Source of the DNA: Thermoanaerobaculia bacterium
GTDB lineage: Bacteria > Acidobacteriota > Thermoanaerobaculia > Multivoradales > JAIOJS01
DNA length: 64,000 nucleotides
Reading direction: 5' to 3'
Assembly: GCA_030429235.1 (NCBI GenBank)
Contig: JAUIDB010000003.1
Location: 124,001-188,000, forward strand
Shown one piece after another: positions 19,237 to 27,276 of this stretch. The notes below the pieces were generated by a model. The model was not told where the DNA came from. It did not search any database and worked only from the letters and a program-made list of their open reading frames with translations. The position numbers were made by a program, and so were the translations under genes. The number at the start of each line of letters is the position of its first letter. Position 1 is the stretch's first letter.

Positions 19237-20739
19237 GTGCAGATCTACACCCTACCGGCCCCGAATCTCGACCCTCTGCAAGAGGCTCTCGGCGAGCGCT
19301 ATCGGTTCGAGACCGGAGCCAACACGCTGGAGCGCGCTACCCTGCTCGACACCTTCGACGGGCGCTTGCGGTCCGCCGCCCTGGAACTGCGACACTCGGC
19401 TCAGGAACTCCAGCTCCTGCCCGGGCGGGACTCGGCGGTTGCTCCCCGCTCCGCCCCCTGTGCCCAGCCTCCCGAGTTCGCTGAGGATCTTCCGGTCGGC
19501 CCCCTGCGCGACCTGGTCGAGCCGCTGATCGAGATCCGCCGTTTGCTCCCCGTGATCACCTGGCAGCGAGAAGTGACCTCCCTCAGGGTCCTGGACCGGA
19601 GACGCAAAACGGTCGTTCGCGGCGAACTCGCACGGGCGCAGTTCGGTGGCCACACGTCCACCTACCTCGAGATTCGACCGGTACGGGGGTACGACCGCGC
19701 CCTGGCCAGGGTGCGAGAAGCCCTGGCCTCACTCGAAGCCTCGGAAGCCGAGACCACGGAGGGAGAGGCGCTGGCGCGCGCCACTGGACACCTCTGGTCC
19801 TACGACAACAAGCTGCGACTTACCCTCCATCCCGAAATGCGGGCCGACCTCGCGATGCGCCTAATCCATCTCCGTCTCCTCGACATCGCCGAGGCGAATA
19901 TCCCGGGACTCCGACGGGCTCTCGACGTCGAGTTCCTGCACGACTTCCGGGTCGCTCTGCGCAAGAGCCGTAGCGGACTGTCCCAGGTGCGGCGGGTCTT
20001 CCCCGAACCGGCGGTGCAGCACTTCAAGGAGGAGTTGCGAACGCTGTTCCGACGCACCGGTCGACAGCGCGATCTCGACGTGTTTCTCCTGTCGATGCCC
20101 GACTACCGTGGGGCCTTGCCGCCGGAAGCAGCTCGAGACCTCGACCCACTGCAGTCCTATCTGGAACGGCAGCAAGCGGCGGAGACGAAAGACCTCGATC
20201 GCCTCTTCCGATCCCAGCGCACGCGTCACACCCTGACCAGTTGGCGTGACTACCTGGAAAGCGAGATCCCCACCCGATCCCTTCCCACCGCGGCCCAGCG
20301 GCCGATCCACGAGGTGGCGAGACAGTCGATCCACCGGATCTGGAACCGGGTTCTCCGCGACGGCGGGCGGATCGGCGAGACCACGGAGGATGCCGCGGTG
20401 CACGCGGTCCGCGTGCAGATCAAGAAACTCCGCTATCTCTTCGAGTTCTTCCGCAGCATCCTGCCGGCGGAGGCCAAGACCGCCATCCGCGAAACCAAAC
20501 GCCTGCAGGAGAATCTCGGCCGCTTCGCAGACTACTCGGTCCAACAGCAGCAGATCAGATCTCTGGCCTCGGACCTGGCGTCCGGAGACTGGTCCAATGC
20601 CAAGACATTGCTGGCCATGGGACAACTCCTGCCACAACTCGAAGCGGGTCAACAGTATGAACGTCAACGCTTCCACCAGACGTTCGGTCGGTTCTCGAGC
20701 GCCGCCAACCAGAAACTGATGAAGGGACTCCTCGCATGA
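19237..20739 (+). CDS. CHAD-domain protein with N-terminal CYTH-like region
   Basis: A 500-residue protein from a GTG start. Residues 1-190 resemble a CYTH/triphosphate-tunnel fold (LERATLLDTFDGRL, LELRHSAQELQLLPGR, TYLEIRPVRGYDRAL), but the ExExK start is not obvious. Residues about 198-500 form a CHAD domain: two helical bundles rich in conserved basic residues (EFLHDFRVALRKSRSGL, and VHAVRVQIKKLRYLFEFF near 390). CHAD domains bind inorganic polyphosphate and target proteins to polyphosphate granules. Its stop overlaps the start of the ParA gene (ATGA), so the two products are made together. Confidence 0.9.
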   Translation: MQIYTLPAPNLDPLQEALGERYRFETGANTLERATLLDTFDGRLRSAALELRHSAQELQLLPGRDSAVAPRSAPCAQPPEFAEDLPVGPLRDLVEPLIEIRRLLPVITWQREVTSLRVLDRRRKTVVRGELARAQFGGHTSTYLEIRPVRGYDRALARVREALASLEASEAETTEGEALARATGHLWSYDNKLRLTLHPEMRADLAMRLIHLRLLDIAEANIPGLRRALDVEFLHDFRVALRKSRSGLSQVRRVFPEPAVQHFKEELRTLFRRTGRQRDLDVFLLSMPDYRGALPPEAARDLDPLQSYLERQQAAETKDLDRLFRSQRTRHTLTSWRDYLESEIPTRSLPTAAQRPIHEVARQSIHRIWNRVLRDGGRIGETTEDAAVHAVRVQIKKLRYLFEFFRSILPAEAKTAIRETKRLQENLGRFADYSVQQQQIRSLASDLASGDWSNAKTLLAMGQLLPQLEAGQQYERQRFHQTFGRFSSAANQKLMKGLLA

Positions 20740-21530
20740 CGGCCATCCAGAAGTCGAAGCCGGCGAACCGACCGCCCCGACCGAGGGTCCTCGCGACCTA
20801 CAGCATCAAGGGTGGAGTGGGAAAAACGGCCACCGCCGTCAACCTCGCGTACCTCGCGGCGGCACAACAGGGAGCACGCGTCCTGCTCTGGGACCTCGAT
20901 CCGCAAGCGGCCTCGACCTTCTACTTCCGCATCAAGCCCAAACTGAAGGGCGGCGTCCGCAAACTGATCGCGGGGGGATCCAAACTGCGGTCTCGGATTC
21001 GAGGCACGGACTACGAAGGGCTCGACCTGCTGCCGGCCGACTTCTCCTACCGGCACTTCGACCTCGATCTCGACGACCTGGGGAAACCCCACAAACGGCT
21101 CCGCAAACTGATCGCCTCGCTGGCGGACGACTACGACTACATCCTCTTCGACTGTGCCCCTTCGATCTCGATCGTCTCGGAGAGCGTGTTCCGGGTCGTC
21201 GATACCCTGATCGTGCCGGTGATTCCGACTCCGCTGTCGGTGCGGACGCTGAAGCAGCTCCGGCGACACCTGAACAAGAACGGTCTCTCGGTACCGGTAC
21301 TCCCCTTCTACTGCATGGTCGACCGTCGCAAGAGCCTGCACCGCGAGTTGCTCTCCCAACGCAGTCAGGCGGATCTCGAGATGCTCGAAACCGTCGTCCC
21401 GTACTCGACCTGGGTCGAGCGCATGGGCCTGGAACGGGCCCCCTTGGCGGAGTTCGCGCACCGAACCTCCGCCGCGCTGGCCTACCGCGAACTCTGGTGG
21501 GAGATCTGGGACCGATTGCAGAAGTCCTAG
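20736..21530 (+). CDS. ParA/MinD-type ATPase coupled to the CHAD gene
   Basis: A 264-residue P-loop ATPase with the deviant Walker A YSIKGGVGKTATAVNLA (about 21-37, both Lys present), Walker A' LLWDLDPQAASTFYF (about 50) and Walker B YILFDCAPSISIVSE (about 130). ParA-type ATPases form DNA- or surface-bound gradients that position plasmids, chromosomes, carboxysomes or storage granules. There is no ParB gene and no replication gene nearby. The translational coupling to a CHAD protein suggests its cargo is a polyphosphate body; this is inference. Confidence 0.93.
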   Translation: MTAIQKSKPANRPPRPRVLATYSIKGGVGKTATAVNLAYLAAAQQGARVLLWDLDPQAASTFYFRIKPKLKGGVRKLIAGGSKLRSRIRGTDYEGLDLLPADFSYRHFDLDLDDLGKPHKRLRKLIASLADDYDYILFDCAPSISIVSESVFRVVDTLIVPVIPTPLSVRTLKQLRRHLNKNGLSVPVLPFYCMVDRRKSLHRELLSQRSQADLEMLETVVPYSTWVERMGLERAPLAEFAHRTSAALAYRELWWEIWDRLQKS

Positions 21531-21584
21531 CCGTCCCATAGGCTCAGAATTCCACCGCACCATCTGCCAACTCGAGGAGGCCCC

Positions 21585-22643
21585 ATGTTCCGTCACTCCC
21601 GCACTCTGTTCGCCCTCGTCGTCTCCATCGTGGTTTCGATCACTCCAGCTACGGCTGGAATCTGGGGGGCGCACGATCCGGTCCCGGCATCGACGCTCGT
21701 AGTGCCCTTCTTCGAGGTAGGCATCAACCAAACGACGCATCCTCAGAACACGAACTTCACGGTCTACGCCGCCCGCGGTCCGGTCACCATTCACTGGGAG
21801 GTCTGGGATCGCGATGGCAACGGTACCCTGAGTCTCTTCGGCAACGTCGACCTCGACGTCGGTGAGACGTTCTCCGGCAACATGAATTCCCTGATCGGCG
21901 CAGCGCTGGAGGACGACCGGCTCCTCCTGGCCGACGGCGACTTCTATCGAGGCTTCATGACCATCGATGTCGTGACCGAGAGCACGACCATGACTCCGTT
22001 CAATGACGGCTATCCCTTCGGCACCTCGAACAGCATCATTGGCACCATCTACTACCTGAGGTTGACCGAAGGATCCGCCAACGGCTTGCCCATGATCGGC
22101 CTGGAGTACACCTCTGACAGTGCCAACGACTTCCTGGAGGGTTTCTACGTCGCCGGCGACGGCCGTGAGGAGATCGACGACAATGCCAGGGAGTGCGCTG
22201 CTGCCCTGATCCAGGGCAACGGCCCCTGTACGGACTCCGACCAGGTCATCGACTCGATTCGAGCGCGCGTATTCCACTCCGCTCCGCTGAACGGTTCGAC
22301 TCGGGTCATCGTCTTCACCTGGACCACGAACGACAACGCCGGCGGCGGTCCCTCCGCCCTCTGCGACGGCGTGGTCTGCGATCAGCTCTACTCCTTCGCT
22401 CAGCGCCGGGAGGATGCGAGTGTCGTTCAGAGCGGACTGCTCGCCTTGGACCACGTGGTCAACATCATCGAGACGGTGGGACCGAGCCCGGGTGAGTTCC
22501 TACTCTTCGACGTCCCAGACCCCAACTTCTCGATGCAGGTGTACGCCTTCGTCTTCAACTCCGCCAGCCCCGCCGACAACCCCGAGACCAATTGGGACGC
22601 GATCTTCGAAGCCTCGGTGTGGCCGATGGCCGACGAACTCTGA
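21585..22643 (+). CDS. Exported protein of unknown function
   Basis: A 352-residue protein with a clear signal peptide (ALVVSIVVSITPATAG, cleavage near residue 25) and a Shine-Dalgarno GAGGAGG just before the ATG. The mature part is predicted mostly beta, acidic and rich in Asn, Asp and aromatic residues (VTIHWEVWDRDGNGTLSLFG), and has four cysteines that could form two disulfides (about 205-220 and 262-266). No catalytic motif or anchor is seen, so it is probably periplasmic, surface-attached or secreted. The family was not recognised. It ends 33 nt from the convergent tatD. Confidence 0.75.
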   Translation: MFRHSRTLFALVVSIVVSITPATAGIWGAHDPVPASTLVVPFFEVGINQTTHPQNTNFTVYAARGPVTIHWEVWDRDGNGTLSLFGNVDLDVGETFSGNMNSLIGAALEDDRLLLADGDFYRGFMTIDVVTESTTMTPFNDGYPFGTSNSIIGTIYYLRLTEGSANGLPMIGLEYTSDSANDFLEGFYVAGDGREEIDDNARECAAALIQGNGPCTDSDQVIDSIRARVFHSAPLNGSTRVIVFTWTTNDNAGGGPSALCDGVVCDQLYSFAQRREDASVVQSGLLALDHVVNIIETVGPSPGEFLLFDVPDPNFSMQVYAFVFNSASPADNPETNWDAIFEASVWPMADEL

Positions 22644-22676
22644 AGCGGTTCCACCGAGCGGGCCAAGGGCCCCGTG

Positions 22677-23483
22677 CTACTTCAGACCGAAGAGGCGGCG
22701 TGCATTGGCAGTGGTCCTCCGCGCCGTCTCTTCGGCGGACCAGCCCAGTTCCTCCCCTACGCGTCGGGTGATCTCGACCACCCAGGCCGGCTGATTCGGC
22801 TTGCCCCGAAAGGGCGTGGGAGCCAAGTACGGCGTATCGGTCTCTACCAGAAGGCGGTCCGCAGGGACGCGAGGCAAGATCTCCCGAATGTTGTCCGCTC
22901 GCTTGAAGGTCACCATTCCGGAGAACCCGAAGTAGACGTCGCGCTCGACCAGTTCCTCGAACATCTCTACTCCACCACTGTAGGAATGGAAGTCGGCCCG
23001 CAGGGAGGAGAAGTCGGGGTGGCGGACCATCTCGAGCATCGCCTCATTGCTCTCCCGGTTGTGGACCACGACCGGGAGATCCAGTTCGACCGCGATCTCC
23101 CACTGTTCCCGGAGGACACGCTGCTGCACCTCTCGGGGCGACAGGTCGTAGTGGAAGTCCAGGCCACACTCGCCCACCGCCACCACCTTCGGGTGCTGGA
23201 GGAGGGTTCGCAACCGCTTCCCGTCACCGGGCTGCCAGGTCGAGGCTTCATGCGGATGAGTGCCGAGAGCGCACCAGATGTCCGCGTTCCGATCACAGAG
23301 TTCGAGCAGCAGGTCGGCATCGTCGAGCCGGATCGCCGGCACCAGAAAGCCCACCACTCCCCGCTCGCGGGCCGACTCCAAGGCCCGTTCCCTCTCCTCC
23401 GCCCCGAGACTCTGAAGATGACAGTGCGAATCGATCACGCCGTCGAGGCGGGAACCGTCGGTGGTCTGACCAGCGGAACTCAT
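22677..23483 (-). CDS. tatD: TatD-family metal-dependent hydrolase/DNase
   Basis: A 268-residue TIM-barrel hydrolase. The ATG at 23483 overlaps the metG stop (ATGA). Family motifs are IDSHCHLQSLG (about 18-28), CALGTHPHEAS, AVGECGLDFHYDLSP (about 100), VVVHNRES, and LLVETDTPYLAPTPFRGKPN near 215, with the His, Glu and Asp metal ligands present. TatD proteins are 3'-5' DNases/RNases or related quality-control enzymes. Linkage to metG is conserved in many bacteria and supports the assignment. Confidence 0.93.
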   Translation of the reverse strand: MSSAGQTTDGSRLDGVIDSHCHLQSLGAEERERALESARERGVVGFLVPAIRLDDADLLLELCDRNADIWCALGTHPHEASTWQPGDGKRLRTLLQHPKVVAVGECGLDFHYDLSPREVQQRVLREQWEIAVELDLPVVVHNRESNEAMLEMVRHPDFSSLRADFHSYSGGVEMFEELVERDVYFGFSGMVTFKRADNIREILPRVPADRLLVETDTPYLAPTPFRGKPNQPAWVVEITRRVGEELGWSAEETARRTTANARRLFGLK

Positions 23484-25435
23484 CGCACTCGGGTACCGCT
23501 CGGTACCCGCTTCTCGGGGCGCAGAGCGACCGCCGCTCCGTCGACCGAGGCTGCCAGCACCATTCCCTGCGACTCGATCCCCATCAACTTGGCCGGTTTG
23601 AGGTTGGCGACGATCACCACCTGGCCCCCCACGAGGTCCTCGGGGGCGTACTGCTGTTGGATGCCGGCCACGACGGTCCGCTCGACTCCGTCCAGGTCGA
23701 GGGTGAGCCGGAGCAGCTTCTTCGACTTCGGCACGCACTCCGCCGCCTTGACGTCCGCCACCCTGAGATCGACCTCCGCAAACTGACTGATGTCGATCTG
23801 GGGAGAATCCTCGGCCCGAGTCGCGTCGGGGTCGGACTTGCGAGCGGGCGGCGGCGCCGAGCTCGCCTCGGCCTGCTTCTCGGCCGCGGCGAAGTACTTC
23901 TTCTTGTCGATGCGCGGAAAGAGCGAAGGACTCTCGGGTAGTTCGGCGCCGAGCGGCAGACCACCCCAGGCGAGGCTGCTTTCGTTGCCGACCGTCGGAG
24001 CGCCCAGGCCTTCCAGCACCTTGGGAGCGGTCGAGGGCATTACCGGCAGCAGAGCCGAGGCGACGATCCGTACCGCCTCCAGGCCCGAGGCGAGGACGCA
24101 AGCCACCTGGTCGCGTTCCTCCACGTTCTTCAGCTTCTTCCACGGTTCGTTCCGAACGAGAAACTGGTTGGTCTCGCCGAGCAGCCGCCAGAGCGCCTCG
24201 AGAGCGCGATGGAAGGCGGACTCCTCCATGGCCGACAGGTAATCCCCGGCGCACTGCTCGGCGAACTGTCGCAGCGCACCGTCCCACTCGGTTCCGACGG
24301 GAGGCGTCTGGCCGTCGAAGGCTCGACGACTGAGCGTTACGAGTCGGCTCAGAGTGTTGCCGAGCCCGTTGGCGAGGTCGCTGTTGAAACGATCGACGAA
24401 CGCTTCGTCAGAGAAACTCGCGTCCTGACCGAAGACCATGTCGCGCAGTAGGAAGAGGCGCAGCGCATCCGCTCCGAACTCCTCGACCAGATGGTCCGGG
24501 CGGGCTACGTTGCCCACCGACTTCGACATCTTCTTCTCGTCGACCAACCACCAGCCGTGGGCCACCACCGAGGTCGGCAGGGGAAGACCCGCCGAGAGCA
24601 GAAAGGCCGGCCAGTAGACGGCGTGGAAACGGAGGATGTCCTTCCCGATCAGGTGGATACGCTGATCATCGGGTTCCTCGCTGCGCCAGAACTTCTCGAA
24701 CAGGCTGGTATCGTCGCTCCCGAACCCCAGGGCGCTGATGTAGTTGGTCAGGGCATCCAGCCAAACGTAGACGGTATGGCCCTCGTGCCCCGGAAACGAC
24801 ACCCCCCAATCGACCTTGGTGCGACTTACCGACAAGTCGCGCAAGCCGCCTTCGACGAACGCCCTGACTTCGTTGCGTCGCGACCGTGGCTGAACAGGGC
24901 TCGGGTCCTGGTCGTACCAGGCGAGGAGCGCCTCCTGGTACTTCGACAGGCGAAAGAAGACGTTCTCTTCGGCCTCCCACTCTGCCGGCCGCTCGTGGAC
25001 CGGACAGTGCTTTTCCTCGGTGAGTTCCTTGTCGGTGTAGAAGGCCTCGCAGCCCGAACAGTACCAACCCTCGTGTCGAGCGACGTAGAAGTCACCCTTG
25101 GCGTCGATGCGCCGTACCATCTCCTGAACGGCTCGGTGGTGGCGTTCCTGGGAGGTGCGAATGAGGTCGTCGTGGGTCATCCCCAGCTGATCCCACAGCT
25201 CGACGTAGCGCTCGACGACGCGATCGGCCAACTGGATCGGCGTCACCCCCTGTTGGGCCGCGGCTCGCTGGATCTTCTGTCCGTGCTCGTCGGTGCCGGT
25301 GAGAAAGTAGACATCGTCCCCGCGGAAGCGGTGGAAACGAGCCATGGTGTCGCAGACCACGGTCGAGTAGATGTGACCGACGTGGGGAAGGTCGTTCACG
25401 TAGTAGATCGGAGTGGTGACGTAGAAGTTGCTCAT
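23480..25435 (-). CDS. metG: Methionyl-tRNA synthetase
   Basis: A 651-residue class I synthetase. It starts MSNFYVTTPIYYVNDLPHVG with the HIGH-type signature near 18-24. A zinc knuckle (CSGCEAF and CPVH) follows at about 127-150, KMSKSVGN near 303, then the anticodon-binding helical domain and a C-terminal EMAPII/Trbp111-like tRNA-binding OB domain (about 550-651, SQFAVDLR-type segment and VANLKPAKLMGIESQGM). It charges initiator and elongator tRNA-Met. It is cotranscribed with tatD. Confidence 0.97.
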   Translation of the reverse strand: MSNFYVTTPIYYVNDLPHVGHIYSTVVCDTMARFHRFRGDDVYFLTGTDEHGQKIQRAAAQQGVTPIQLADRVVERYVELWDQLGMTHDDLIRTSQERHHRAVQEMVRRIDAKGDFYVARHEGWYCSGCEAFYTDKELTEEKHCPVHERPAEWEAEENVFFRLSKYQEALLAWYDQDPSPVQPRSRRNEVRAFVEGGLRDLSVSRTKVDWGVSFPGHEGHTVYVWLDALTNYISALGFGSDDTSLFEKFWRSEEPDDQRIHLIGKDILRFHAVYWPAFLLSAGLPLPTSVVAHGWWLVDEKKMSKSVGNVARPDHLVEEFGADALRLFLLRDMVFGQDASFSDEAFVDRFNSDLANGLGNTLSRLVTLSRRAFDGQTPPVGTEWDGALRQFAEQCAGDYLSAMEESAFHRALEALWRLLGETNQFLVRNEPWKKLKNVEERDQVACVLASGLEAVRIVASALLPVMPSTAPKVLEGLGAPTVGNESSLAWGGLPLGAELPESPSLFPRIDKKKYFAAAEKQAEASSAPPPARKSDPDATRAEDSPQIDISQFAEVDLRVADVKAAECVPKSKKLLRLTLDLDGVERTVVAGIQQQYAPEDLVGGQVVIVANLKPAKLMGIESQGMVLAASVDGAAVALRPEKRVPSGTRVR

Positions 25436-25489
25436 CGCAGAAGACCTTGAGGTTCGGGGCGGGAGTGTGCGGTAGGACGCGAAGATGGC

Positions 25490-26431
25490 TTAGGACACGG
25501 CGCGAGCCGCTTCGATCTCCTGGTGACGGAAGTGGTGCACTTCGCCACAGAAGGAGCATTCGGCGTTGACGGTACGATCTTCGTCGCTCATGAACTCGAG
25601 ATCGTCGGCAACCATGCGGCTGAGCTGGCTCAGGAGCCGCTGGCGGTCGCAGCGGCAATGGTACCTTAGCGACTGGCGCTCGAGCACCTCCGCTTGCAGG
25701 CCGTCGAGCAATACCTCTTCCACGGTGTCGATACCGCCATGTTCGACCAGGCTACTGACCCCCGTTTGGCGCAGGATATTGGCCTCGAGGCGGCCGAGTA
25801 CCTCGTCGGGGACCCCGGGCAGCGGCTGCACGATGAGACCTCCGGCCGCAGCCACCCGCCCGGGTCGGGTCAGGACCCCGACGAGGACCGCGGAACGGGT
25901 CTGCTCACTCTGGTGGAGGAAGTGCGCCAGATCATCTCCGATCTCACCGCTGACCAGCCCGACCTGACTGTCGTGCCAGCTGCCATCGTCCTCACGCCGA
26001 ACGACCCGCAGGCGGCCCTCGCCCACCGCCACCCCAACCGCCAGCTTGCCGTTGGGGTAGTTCGGCACATCGACGCGAGGCTCGGCCACCGCACCGCGTA
26101 GATTGCCCTCCGCGTCCGCTTCGGCCAGGAGCAAACCGAGCGGCCCATCGCCCCGAACCTCGAGATGCAGGCGGGTCGCCCGCTTGGACGACAACCGCCT
26201 CATCATCGCCACCCCCGCCAGACCGCGTCCCAGAGCCGCCGCTGCGACCGGTGACAGATCACGCTGCCGCCGCACCCAACGTAGGGGGCCGGTGACGTCG
26301 ACTGCGGCCCAGCGGAGCGTGCCGCCGGCAGCGATTCCCGACTCCAGGCTTCCGGACTCGTCAGGCGCCAAGTTCTGGTCTCCTTCCGGAGAATCCTCGA
26401 TCCCGGTGGTCTCTCGTTCGTCTCGACTCAT
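25490..26431 (-). CDS. hslO: Hsp33 redox-regulated chaperone
   Basis: About 313 residues from the ATG at 26431 (MSRDERETTG); the frame stays open farther upstream but without family similarity. The chaperone domain shows the Hsp33 pattern (AAAALGRGLAGVAMM, VRGDGPLGLLLAEADAEGN, LRVVRREDDG, QSEQTRSAVLVGV). The C-terminal redox switch has YHCRCD (about 250) and AECSFCGEVHHF (about 285), the four zinc-binding Cys. Hsp33 is activated by oxidation plus unfolding in the cytoplasm. A long acidic N-terminal extension of about 30 residues is unusual. Confidence 0.93.
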   Translation of the reverse strand: MSRDERETTGIEDSPEGDQNLAPDESGSLESGIAAGGTLRWAAVDVTGPLRWVRRQRDLSPVAAAALGRGLAGVAMMRRLSSKRATRLHLEVRGDGPLGLLLAEADAEGNLRGAVAEPRVDVPNYPNGKLAVGVAVGEGRLRVVRREDDGSWHDSQVGLVSGEIGDDLAHFLHQSEQTRSAVLVGVLTRPGRVAAAGGLIVQPLPGVPDEVLGRLEANILRQTGVSSLVEHGGIDTVEEVLLDGLQAEVLERQSLRYHCRCDRQRLLSQLSRMVADDLEFMSDEDRTVNAECSFCGEVHHFRHQEIEAARAVS

Positions 26432-26493
26432 CGCCGGGATTCTACGGGAAGCCCGACCGGAACGGGTTCCTGCCCGGCTCTCAGGCCCGACGG

Positions 26494-27231
26494 CTACCAT
26501 CCCCCCCGACGCCGGAGTGATACCCAACGGCTCGCGCTACCCAGGATCAGGTGGTCGAGCAGGCGAACTCCGAGCAGCTCGCCGGCGTCAGAGAGTCGAC
26601 GAGTGAACGCCAGGTCTTCGGGACTGGGAGACGGATCGCCGCTGGGATGGGTGTGGAAGACGACAAACCCCGCAGCGGAGCGCACCAACCCTTGCTTCAG
26701 GATCGCCCGCGGTTCGACCGCCGCCCGGCCCAGGGTGCCACGAAAGAGCTCGGCCTCCCCCAGGAGTCGATTGCGAATATCGAGATAGAGTGCCCCCATC
26801 ACCTCCTGATCGCGGTCGGCGTAGCGCAGCAGCAGGTACCGAGCGACCGCCTCTGGATGTCCGAGCCCCAGGCGTTGCGGCAGCTCGGCCCGGGCCAGCC
26901 GACGCGCCAGCTCGGTGGCGGCCAGCAACGTCGCCTGCTTGGCCGCCCCGAGCCCCCGGCGGCGGAACGAGTCGGCCTCGAGCGTGACCAGGCCCGCCAG
27001 ACCGCCATTCTCGGTCAGGAGCTGCTGCGCGAGGTCGAGCGCCGAGGCCCCTACACACCCCGTGCGCAGCAACACGGCGAGCAGCTCGGTGTCGGAGAGT
27101 GCTGCTCCCCCCTCCCGCAACAGGCGTTCCCGGGGGCGATCCCGGCTCGGCATCTCGCGGATCGATCGCGCGGGTTGGCCGAAGGGGGCCTGCGCGGTTG
27201 CGAGATCCGACGTGGGGTGGTGAGGTCCCAT
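26494..27231 (-). CDS. radC: RadC/JAB-domain protein (DNA repair-type)
   Basis: A 245-residue RadC family protein. The N-terminal helix-hairpin-helix-like part includes DRPRERLLREGGAALSDTEL (about 31-50). The MPN/JAMM domain carries HTHPSGDPSPSPED near 193, with the metal-binding His, His and Asp, and VRLLDHLILG near 223. The family was named for repair, but the enzymatic role is unclear. The start at 27231 is the longest; a start at MPSRDRP is also possible. It ends 62 nt before the hslO start. Confidence 0.92.
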   Translation of the reverse strand: MGPHHPTSDLATAQAPFGQPARSIREMPSRDRPRERLLREGGAALSDTELLAVLLRTGCVGASALDLAQQLLTENGGLAGLVTLEADSFRRRGLGAAKQATLLAATELARRLARAELPQRLGLGHPEAVARYLLLRYADRDQEVMGALYLDIRNRLLGEAELFRGTLGRAAVEPRAILKQGLVRSAAGFVVFHTHPSGDPSPSPEDLAFTRRLSDAGELLGVRLLDHLILGSASRWVSLRRRGGW

Positions 27232-27276
27232 GCCTCACAGTACGAGAACGATCCCCGCGATCTTTCTAGGGCCCAG

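Noticed and set aside
20736-21530. ParA gene as evidence of a plasmid or integrated element
   Set aside because: No ParB, replication or integrase gene is near, the base composition matches its neighbours, and it is coupled to a chromosomal CHAD gene.
22650-22672. GGGCC-AAG-GGCCC hairpin between the exported unknown and tatD
   Set aside because: No T run follows on either strand, so an intrinsic terminator is not supported.
23484-24287. Long open frame continuing upstream of tatD
   Set aside because: It is a shadow of metG in another frame; the tatD ATG overlaps the metG stop and the TatD family begins there.
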